Shown: one piece after another, positions 7,440-12,500 of the stretch
Layout: each line of letters begins with the position of its first letter
Position numbering within the stretch: the first letter of the stretch is position 1
Assembly: GCA_012295275.1 (NCBI GenBank)
Contig: CM022668.1
Span: 13,240,522 to 13,253,021 of the forward strand
Reading direction: 5' to 3'
DNA: 12,500 bases
DNA from: Chrysomallon squamiferum
Lineage: Eukaryota > Mollusca > Gastropoda > Neomphalida > Peltospiridae
Translations under genes and position numbers: made by a program
The notes under the pieces: model-generated
What the model saw: the letters and a program-made list of their open reading frames with translations, nothing else
What the model was told of the DNA's origin: nothing
Database searches by the model: none

Positions 7440-7587
7440 CTGATTGGTTAAAAGGTACAATCCAGTCCAGCCGACTTACACTTACATCCCTTCTGACTGG
7501 TTAATACTAGACACCAGTATTTCTGATTTATACTTAGGCTAATGCTGATTGGTCGACTTACTGTTACATGGCAGCTGATTGGTTAAT
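7440..7587 (-). promoter_or_regulatory. Cluster of inverted CCAAT boxes (NF-Y-type)
   Basis: CTGATTGGT occurs at 7440, 7545 and 7575, with the variant CTGACTGGT at 7493 and a degenerate CTGATTTA at 7523. CTGATTGGT is the reverse complement of the full NF-Y context (ACCAATCAG). Two 34-bp segments, 7472-7505 and 7554-7587, match at 27 positions with an 82-bp offset, so the cluster grew partly by duplication. A further CTGATTGGT lies at 8434. Confidence 0.5.
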
Positions 7588-7648
7588 CCATGGCTGTAGG
7601 CTGTATTTTGGCACGTAGCTGACAGTAAGCCTTTATACATAACTCAAT

Positions 7649-7790
7649 ACTGTTTTAGCCTTGTGTGGTAACATTATCAAATTTAAGGCTTCAGGTATCT
7701 AGGTTCAAATCTCAGGGTAGATGTATCATTATTGGAAAAGATTTTTGAAAAAGATAAAAACCCGAATTACATAGATATATGGACAGACAG
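7649..7790 (+). mobile_element. Possible decayed tRNA-derived SINE head
   Basis: TAGCCTTGTGTGG (7656-7668) resembles a pol III A box and GGTTCAAATCTC (7702-7713) fits a B box (GGTTCRANNCC) at 10 of 11 positions. The starts are 46 bp apart, as in tRNA genes. From memory, the A-box context with GTGTGGTAA resembles tRNA-derived SINEs common in cephalopods. No acceptor-stem pairing, LINE-like tail or target-site duplication is clear, so this would be a degraded fragment. Chance is a real alternative. The 3' boundary is arbitrary. Confidence 0.33.
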
Positions 7791-7842
7791 ATACAAATGC
7801 GTTCCCGTACTACATGTACATATGTTTTTTTTTTAATAACAG

Positions 7843-7862
7843 TATATATATATATATATATA

Positions 7863-7895
<33 letters not shown>
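7843..7895. repeat. TA array followed by GT array
   Basis: TA units at 7843-7862, then GT units at 7865-7895. TA-to-GT junctions recur in this window (also 9830-9892). Confidence 0.94.
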
Positions 7896-7896
<1 letters not shown>

Positions 7897-7948
7897 TAGA
7901 AAACACAAGAAGAAATATAGAAAAAAAATAGTTTAAATAATTAAAAAA

Positions 7949-7985
7949 AAATATAATATAATATAATATAATATAATATAATATA
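7949..7985. repeat. ATATA/TAATA pentanucleotide array
   Basis: About seven perfect 5-bp units after an A-rich tract. This is the only pentanucleotide microsatellite in the window. Confidence 0.92.
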
Positions 7986-8016
7986 AATTTAGGACAGTTT
8001 TTCATATAGAAATAAC

Positions 8017-8059
8017 CATCATCATCATCGTCATCATTCCCCCCCCCAAAAAAAAAAAA
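8017..8059. repeat. ATC repeat, then C9 and A12 runs
   Basis: ATC/GTC units (8017-8036), then 9 consecutive C (8039-8047) directly joined to 12 A (8048-8059). A C-run of this length is rare in such AT-rich DNA. Confidence 0.9.
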
Positions 8060-8220
8060 TAACAAAGAACGAACAAAAAAAAACTGAAAAAAAGAAATAA
8101 AAATCTTAATAAAATAATACAAAAAAAGCAAAAACATTTTTTTTTTTTTAAAACTATTATTATTACTATCTACTATCACTATTATTACTAGTACCACTAC
8201 TATTACTACTGCTGCTCCTA
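8060..8220. repeat. A-rich, poly-T and ACT/ATT trinucleotide sequence
   Basis: A-rich stretch, 13 T (8137-8149), then a degenerate ATT/ACT trinucleotide tract to about 8220. The long minus-strand frame through this region (7712-8239) is translated low-complexity sequence. Confidence 0.8.
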
Positions 8221-8581
8221 TAATACCAAGAACAGACACAGTAGTCTTTCAAGTTACAAATCATTGCAGTTAAATTGTGAAAATCAAATAAAATTCAGTA
8301 TTATTTTCCTAGAAACCCCTAAAAACATCGACTACACCGACGTCGGCTACCACAGCACTCCCAGTTGCCATTCGCCACATAACTGCATAAAGATTACTTG
8401 TATGCGAGTACGACATACTCGGAGATAACAAAGCTGATTGGTCCGATTTGTTGTGAGCGGGAATTATCGCGCGCCCGGTCTCGAAGATTAAATTCCCTTG
8501 TCACAGGAATTAGCCTCGGTTATCGAGACTCATTAAGTCATTATCGGTAAGCACAGAGTACCAGACACAGTGATTACGGAC
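8221..8581. other. CpG-containing island, promoter-like
   Basis: Non-repetitive; richest from 8325 to 8580. Contains palindrome CCGACGTCGG (8337-8346), a CCAAT box (8434-8442), an E2F-type site (8457-8463), GCGCGC (8469-8474) and three TTATCG words (8464, 8520, 8541). CCAAT plus E2F plus CpG content is a known cell-cycle promoter style. No transcript start can be seen. Confidence 0.45.
8434..8463. promoter_or_regulatory. Inverted CCAAT box with nearby E2F site
   Basis: CTGATTGGT (8434-8442, complement ACCAATCAG) is followed 14 bp later by GCGGGAA (8457-8463), which matches the E2F core TTCCCGC on the other strand. Confidence 0.4.
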
Positions 8582-8699
8582 ATGTTGTGTTTATTTTCGA
8601 ATGCCGAGAATGTTTCATATGTTAATATTCTTGTATTGGGTTTATGTATATTTGAGGATGCAACATATGTCTACTGTAATGCTAGATACGCAGATATAT

Positions 8700-8962
8700 T
8701 TCTCTCTGTGTGTATGTTTCTATATGTGTATTTGTATATTTGTGCATGTGTATGTTTGTGTGGATGTGTGCATATATGTGTGTGTGTATGTGTATGTGGA
8801 TGTGGATGTGGATGTGTATTTGTGTACGTTTGCATGTATGTATGTATAATTATATATTTGGATGTATATAATATATAAATGATCTATCTTTATGTCTATT
8901 TATCTGTCTATCTGTCTATCTACCTAACTACCTATCTGTCTGTCTCTCTGTCTGTCTGTTTA
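8700..8962. repeat. Degenerate GT/TGTA tract then TCTA/TCTG tetranucleotides
   Basis: GT-rich units with GGAT and GTAT variants (8700-8850), including a 6-bp GGATGT run near 8797-8815, then a CTAT/CTGT tetranucleotide tract (8881-8962). Confidence 0.88.
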
Positions 8963-9000
8963 TATCTGTAACTATATAATTCAGGTAGCTAAAACCTACC

Positions 9001-9026
9001 AAAAAAAAAAAAAAAAAAAAAAAAAA
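9001..9026. repeat. Poly-A run (26)
   Basis: 26 consecutive A following a TCTG tract. Possible retroposon tail, but nothing upstream is recognisable as an element body. Confidence 0.93.
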
Positions 9027-9199
9027 TTCATTATTATGTTTTCTCTTTCTGTTTCTCATCATATATCTCTTGCCTGTTTTTCTAAATATCTACTTATCTA
9101 TATACGACACACAGTCCGGCACATATACTTACTGACACACGCGCACACACCCACAAACACATTCACACACAATACGTTCAGAAATGCAATTAACATATC
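9027..9199. other. T-rich then CA-rich low-complexity sequence
   Basis: Pyrimidine-rich sequence followed by an imperfect CA tract (9109-9170). The plus-strand frame here reads repeat-derived residues. Confidence 0.65.
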
Positions 9200-9252
9200 T
9201 CCTCCGTTTTACTCCACGGCTAATTACGTTGCCCAGACTGTTGACCGTCCCC

Positions 9253-9265
9253 GTTGCTAGGCAAC
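9253..9265. promoter_or_regulatory. X-box (RFX binding site)
   Basis: GTTGCTAGGCAAC (minus strand GTTGCCTAGCAAC) is a full-length RFX X-box. With flanks, CGTTGC (9252-9257) and GCAACG (9261-9266) form perfect 6-bp arms around TAG. RFX factors use such sites to drive ciliary genes across animals. Confidence 0.65.
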
Positions 9266-9352
9266 GCGTTATCGCGCGCGAATTTCGTCTCACAAAAATG
9301 TCCGTCTGCTTCTCGAGACGATGTCAAGAGTCCACGAACTTTCCCGAGAAAT

Positions 9353-9363
9353 GTAAATAAACA
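9353..9363 (+). promoter_or_regulatory. Overlapping forkhead sites
   Basis: GTAAATAAACA contains GTAAATA (9353-9359) and ATAAACA (9357-9363), both fitting RTAAAYA. They lie about 90 bp from the X-box; FoxJ1 and RFX co-regulate motile-cilia genes in animals. Confidence 0.4.
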
Positions 9364-9500
9364 AACGACAAATATTACATACAAACCAAAAGTCGAATCC
9401 ATTAAGGGAACATTAAAAATGTTTAAAAACTTTAACTTAAAAATTACCGAAAACGGCTGTTGTCGATAATGCGCCGAATCCGTCTAATTCTGCAGATTAA

Positions 9501-9622
9501 AAAAAAAATATGAAAATGAAAAAGTCGAGGTAAATAATAGCCAGAAATGAAAAACTTATAAAGCATGCGTGATCGTGAATATATATTTTTGATGGTCAAG
9601 TTTCAGATAATGATGTACGATC

Positions 9623-9626
<4 letters not shown>
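9501..9626. other. AT-rich intergenic sequence
   Basis: Short stretch leading to an AT array; nothing recognised. Confidence 0.6.

Positions 9627-9659
<33 letters not shown>
9627..9659. repeat. AT dinucleotide array (33 bp)
   Basis: Perfect AT units. Confidence 0.95.
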
Positions 9660-9663
<4 letters not shown>

Positions 9664-9829
9664 GAACGTAAATTGAATGTTTCAAAATTTAATATGATTT
9701 TGTTTATTTAATAAATACATAAATAAATGGTGAAGGCTGATTGCATACCATATGAGATGGACCATCGTTTCCATTCGTTTAAATATGGACAGACTGGTAA
9801 GAACTAGAGACATTTCTTTTTATTATTTA
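9660..9829. other. AT-rich intergenic sequence
   Basis: Non-coding; a short AAATA run near 9707-9727. No element seen. Confidence 0.6.
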
Positions 9830-9834
9830 TATAC

Positions 9835-9892
<58 letters not shown>
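9830..9892. repeat. TA then CA dinucleotide array
   Basis: TA units (9830-9846) join a perfect AC array at 9847-9892. This mirrors the TA-GT junction at 7843-7895. Confidence 0.95.
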
Positions 9893-9894
<2 letters not shown>

Positions 9895-10238
9895 TTGTGT
9901 TCGCATGTTTGCCTGTACGTACACTTGCTTACATACATCGGCATTCAGCAGGTATACAATTAGATAATTACTTACGTTCATTTGCATGACTTGCATACAA
10001 TGTGGTCAGACAAGTTTACAGACGGATGTAGAGACAGACTGACAGAAAAAGACAGACAGGAGCTGATTTCAACAAAGACACTCTGTATATCAGATATCAG
10101 TGATAATATTTACTGTGTTACGTTTGTAAAATTGCTGTCAACCGTACAGTGATGCAGTGCTTTATTTTACTTCTTTTGTCTGTCTCTCGTTTAGTGTGTT
10201 CCTGTTTTTACATCGTTGTCTTTTCTTTTTAGCTCTGA

Positions 10239-10241
<3 letters not shown>
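9893..10241. other. Intergenic sequence with an octamer motif
   Basis: Mixed sequence with GACAGAC-type words (10010-10060). A perfect POU octamer ATTTGCAT lies at 9980-9987, followed by another TTGCAT at 9991-9996. No gene. Confidence 0.5.

Positions 10242-10269
<28 letters not shown>
10242..10269. repeat. Poly-T run (28)
   Basis: 28 consecutive T, one of the two longest uninterrupted T runs in the window. Confidence 0.94.
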
Positions 10270-10326
10270 GTGAGCTCTTTGGTAATTTTTGTGCTTTTTA
10301 AAGTTGTTATCTTTGTATCTGTCTCC

Positions 10327-10330
<4 letters not shown>

Positions 10331-10415
<85 letters not shown>

Positions 10416-10428
10416 GTCTGTCTGTCTT
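10331..10428. repeat. CT array passing into TGTC units
   Basis: TC units over 10331-10411, then TGTC tetranucleotides to about 10428. Poly-Ser/Leu (plus) and poly-Arg/Glu (minus) frames here are repeat translation. Confidence 0.95.
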
Positions 10429-10437
10429 TCTCTCTAC

Positions 10438-10480
10438 ACACAACAGTTCTAAAAGCAAATATATTTAATTATAATCTCTC
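10438..10480 (+). repeat. Stray monomer of the 1360-2240 A/B array
   Basis: ACAACAGTTCTAAAAGCAAA followed by TATATTTAATTATAAT aligns with the first monomer near 1363-1398 (ACAACTGTTCTAAAACAAAT then ATAATTAATCATAAT), with a handful of differences and one inserted base. It sits directly after the CT/TGTC array, 8 kb from the main array. Confidence 0.5.
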
Positions 10481-10588
10481 TATCTCTCTATCTACTATTT
10501 ACTATTCATTCTTTTATCTATCTTTTTATCTATCGAATTATCGTTCTATTCATCTATCTATACTTCTCTTTTTTTTATATTTAAATAA

Positions 10589-10590
<2 letters not shown>
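10481..10590. repeat. Degenerate TCTA tetranucleotide tract
   Basis: CTCTAT and ATCTATC units decaying through about 10562, then a T-run. Confidence 0.8.

Positions 10591-10591
<1 letters not shown>

Positions 10592-10624
<33 letters not shown>
10592..10624. repeat. TG dinucleotide array
   Basis: Perfect TG units over 33 bp. Confidence 0.95.
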
Positions 10625-10630
<6 letters not shown>

Positions 10631-10790
10631 GTGTATCTATTGATCCATCCTTCCACCCATATGTTTATCAATTTTTCTATCCTCCCCATCCATATATCGT
10701 CAGTCTTTATATTTTGTATGTATCTTGTTAAACTAGCAATCTCGTGCAAAACTAGAAGCTCATTTGTAGACAGATACTAACACTGTTGTA
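10625..10790. other. Intergenic sequence
   Basis: Non-coding, weak TCCATCC-type words, nothing assigned. Confidence 0.6.
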
Positions 10791-10867
10791 TTTGAAAACA
10801 CATCAAGCATCCTCGAGATCTCGATATTTCAAAGGGAACTGTATCATATTTTACATCGCAGGAAATG

Positions 10868-10903
10868 ACACCGGAAATACAGGAAACCAACCACTTCCGG
10901 TGT
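10868..10903. promoter_or_regulatory. Inverted pair of ETS sites
   Basis: ACACCGGAA (10868-10876) and TTCCGGTGT (10895-10903) are perfect 9-bp inverted repeats 18 bp apart, each an ETS core (CCGGAA). ETS pairs are frequent in promoters. Confidence 0.5.
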
Positions 10904-11019
10904 TGTAGAAACGCCACCAGATCAGATACAAAAAAAAAAAAAAAACGACGCGAAATGAAATCACGTTATTACTTGAAAAAAGCACAACATATCGGCTCTT
11001 TTAGCACGAGATGAAAAAA

Positions 11020-11027
11020 TCACGTGA
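11020..11027. promoter_or_regulatory. TCACGTGA E-box (USF/MITF/TFE-type)
   Basis: A palindromic 8-mer with the flanks preferred by USF and MITF/TFE bHLH-zip proteins. Confidence 0.45.
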
Positions 11028-11440
11028 TACTTAACGAACAGAAAGCAGTGAGTGACTCTGTGTGAGGAGTTAAGCAATCTGCAAAAAAAAAAAAAAAAAA
11101 AAACGCAGATCGTTACTATCACTCTCCCGGTGTGATGGCTCCTTAAGAAAAGCTTTATTTTTATCAACGTTCCTTTATGTTTAATCGTAAACTAACGACG
11201 GCTTTGCTGGAGTTCTGGTTGTAAGGGACTTGCTAATGGCGGTAAATGAGAAATTAATGATACGTGTACAGAGCTCGGTGGAAAAAATGCTAAGATTGTG
11301 TCAGTTACAGTAAATTTACATGAGACGAAAATCTCTATTCCTGTGCGGAAAAGATTTTAGTCTCAAGTGATATGGCAATAATAATTATAACAGTATTAAT
11401 AAATTAAACAACAAAAAATGGTTATTTATAACAGCCGAAG

Positions 11441-11448
11441 TTTTTTTT

Positions 11449-11509
<61 letters not shown>
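11441..11509. repeat. T-run, ATTT array and ATT array
   Basis: 10 T (11441-11450), ATTT units (11451-11483), then ATT units to 11509. Confidence 0.94.
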
Positions 11510-11549
11510 TCGAATTAAGACTGTGCTACTTTAGATTTTATTAAAAACA

Positions 11550-11835
11550 GTTTGCGTATAGAGTTTGTATAATATATTTCAGTAATATTGGAATAGTTTT
11601 GTATTATTTTAGTTTTTCGTAACCTAAGAGTTCGTAACACTAGATTTTTTTGTAACATTGTAACACTATAATATCTAAACGTTACACCTCGTAATTTTCG
11701 AATCCGTAACATCAGATTTCGTTACAATACACTTTCGTAATCATTTTGAAATATTACATTTGTCGTGACGTTAATTTTTCGTAATTGCAGAGTTCGTTTC
11801 TCTGGTTTTCGTAGCAGAATATATTTTCGTAATAA
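11550..11835. repeat. Diverged ~15-16 bp minisatellite, core TTTCGTAAC
   Basis: CGTAA-like cores start at 11618, 11633, 11651, 11659, 11680, 11690, 11705, 11720, 11736, 11780, 11794, 11810 and 11828, with weaker ones from 11555. Most spacings are 14-18 bp. A rough unit is TTTCGTAACANNAGA. Because 15 is a multiple of three, minus-strand frames stay partly open and read a repeated Leu-Arg-Lys-like pattern; this is a by-product of the repeat. No family is recognised. Confidence 0.7.
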
Positions 11836-11868
11836 AACACGTATCTGTCTATCTCTTCCCAGCCATAT

Positions 11869-11887
11869 AAAAAAAAAAAAAAAAAAA
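11869..11887. repeat. Poly-A run (19)
   Basis: 19 consecutive A immediately after the minisatellite and a short TCTG tract. Confidence 0.92.
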
Positions 11888-12370
11888 CCCGCGATCCTAA
11901 AATTCTCAAATAAGCAATAGGAACGTGTCAATACCGGGACGCGATCTCTGGCACATAAAACTTTTACGTTTTATGAGTTAACATGAGCGCCATTGAAGTT
12001 TGCACCCGAGCCGAAACGGTGAAACGAAACGCAATTAAATGTTTTAAGGTTTTTTTTTTTGATTAAATCGGATTCCGTGCACTGTTCTGGTGGTCTGCGT
12101 GGCTGGCGAAAGAAATAAATTACATTATAAATTAACAGATAGACTTTCGGGACGACTCAGTGAGGTGAAATGCTTTGTATCGCTTGGTCATCAAATCACA
12201 CGTTAAAGTATCTGTTTCCGTGCTGCAGCAATTCTCGAAAAGAACGAGTTCACGCAGGCGCCTAACTTGACAGCGTTAGATCATATGAAGGCAGATAGGT
12301 TACCGAATCTTCAGCTAATTAAAAATATTCCTCTTATTGTTGGTTTATTATCCAGAAGGTATTTCTCTTC
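11888..12370. other. Complex CpG-containing island
   Basis: Non-repetitive apart from an 11-T run (12050-12060). Contains a hairpin at 11954-11975, three GAAAC words (12013, 12021, 12026), and palindrome AGGCGCCT (12256-12263). No coding frame. Looks like further conserved or regulatory non-coding DNA; function unknown. Confidence 0.4.
11954..11975. other. Perfect 8-bp inverted repeat
   Basis: CATAAAAC (11954-11961) and GTTTTATG (11968-11975) flank a 6-base loop. GTTTTATGAG also resembles a posterior-Hox/Cdx-type site (CTCATAAAAC on the minus strand). It is not followed by a T-run and is not a bacterial terminator. Confidence 0.55.
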
Positions 12371-12386
12371 TTTTTTTTTTTTTTTT

Positions 12387-12418
<32 letters not shown>

Positions 12419-12419
12419 T
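12371..12419. repeat. Poly-T tract (49 bp, one C)
   Basis: 28 T, one C at 12399, then 20 T. On the minus strand this is a long A-tail-like tract, but no element body can be followed to either side within the window. Confidence 0.95.
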
Positions 12420-12500
12420 AAATTCTTTTCTTTCTTATTGGAGAAAAGAATATCGAAGGATTTTAATGCGAGTGTTTTGAGCAGAAATAGCAGCGGACTT
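12420..12500. other. Intergenic sequence to window end
   Basis: Too short to interpret; nothing recognised. Confidence 0.6.

Larger units (their letters stand above)
9200..9500. other. CpG-rich island with X-box, candidate ciliary-type promoter
   Basis: High-complexity sequence with a CGCGCGCG stretch (9273-9280), an X-box at 9253-9265 and paired Fox cores at 9353-9363. Frames are open on both strands: a 20-codon plus-strand frame from ATG 9298, and a 60-codon minus-strand frame (9402-9220) whose N-terminus is hydrophobic. Neither is supported as a gene. The motif combination is the best argument for a promoter or enhancer in this window. Confidence 0.5.
10791..11440. other. Complex island with ETS pair and E-box
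   Basis: Largely non-repetitive with A-runs at 10930-10945 (16) and 11083-11103 (21). Contains palindrome CGAGATCTCG (10814-10823), the inverted ETS pair, a TCACGTGA E-box, and palindrome GTAAATTTAC (11310-11319). ATGAAATCACGTTATTACTT (from about 10956) and ATGAAAAAATCACGTGATAC (from about 11011) look like a local duplication. No coding frame. Confidence 0.45.

Noticed and set aside
7712-8239. 175-residue minus-strand frame, the longest in the window
   Set aside because: Composed of poly-Lys/Phe/Asp/Tyr/Thr-His stretches from A, T, ATC, pentanucleotide and GT repeats.
10162-10458. Arg-Glu repeat protein on the minus strand and Ser-Leu protein on the plus strand
   Set aside because: Both come from the CT array and the 28-T run.
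11515-11931. Minus-strand frames with repeated Leu-Arg-Lys words that look like a repeat protein
   Set aside because: The pattern is explained by a ~15-bp minisatellite. The frames are interrupted and lack conserved spacing.
11954-11975. Rho-independent terminator
   Set aside because: AT-rich stem with no trailing T-run, and the organism is not bacterial.
12013-12030. Interferon-response (ISRE/IRF) element from three GAAAC words
   Set aside because: Spacing between the GAAA cores is 1 and 4 bases; the ISRE needs 2.
12371-12419. Retrotransposon insertion on the minus strand ending in a 49-bp A/T tract
   Set aside because: No coding domain, target-site duplication or internal promoter can be followed beside it. 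Plain T tracts are common here.

Overview
This is eukaryotic, non-coding, AT-rich DNA with no gene I can support. Every long open frame on either strand is either a translated microsatellite (poly-Ser/Leu from CT arrays, poly-His/Ser from TCA arrays, Cys/Val from GT arrays) or a short unsupported frame. There are no ribosome-binding sites, operons, CRISPR arrays, rRNA or intact tRNA genes. The very high density of long simple repeats (AG/CT arrays of about 80-100 bp, AC/GT, AT, TAA, TTTA, TCA, ACT, and A/T runs of 16-28) fits a large invertebrate genome. The style resembles molluscs, especially cephalopods, but this is an impression and not a proof. A weak tRNA-like head at 7656-7713 resembles cephalopod tRNA-derived SINEs.

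Layout: the window alternates between repeat blocks and more complex, CpG-containing islands. Repeat blocks lie near 730-1000, 1045-1356, 2789-3470, 3914-4097, 5049-5372, 5460-5562, 6124-6216, 6894-6948, 7087-7212, 7843-8220, 8700-9026, 9627-9659, 9847-9892, 10242-10624, 11441-11509 and 12371-12419. Complex islands lie near 2250-2770, 5563-6120, 6370-6850, 7440-7640, 8300-8590, 9200-9560, 10790-11360 and 11890-12340. The islands carry clusters of recognisable animal transcription-factor motifs and look like candidate promoters, enhancers or conserved non-coding elements.

Four repeat families are not ordinary microsatellites. One is a diverged satellite-like array at 1360-2240, made of two alternating monomers of about 47-60 bp (dimer about 105-110 bp), with a stray monomer at 10438-10480. 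The second is a diverged repeat of about 160-195 bp at 4241-4880 carrying CRE-like CGTCA motifs. The third is a minisatellite of about 15-16 bp built on TTTCGTAAC at 11550-11835. The fourth is an 82-bp-spaced duplication inside a cluster of inverted CCAAT boxes at 7440-7587.

The strongest regulatory signals are these: an X-box (RFX) with a double Fox site at 9253-9363, a combination known from ciliary gene promoters; three exact copies of the 12-mer GTTAATTATCGG (2875, 5745, 5771); a CTCF-like site at 5924-5937 in an island with three GGATTA sites and a perfect NF-E2/Maf-type site; a CCAAT plus E2F pair at 8434-8463; a head-to-head ETS pair at 10868-10903 with a TCACGTGA E-box at 11020; and an NRF1-like plus ETS pair at 6639-6755. 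All motif calls come from reading consensus matches by eye and need conservation or chromatin data.
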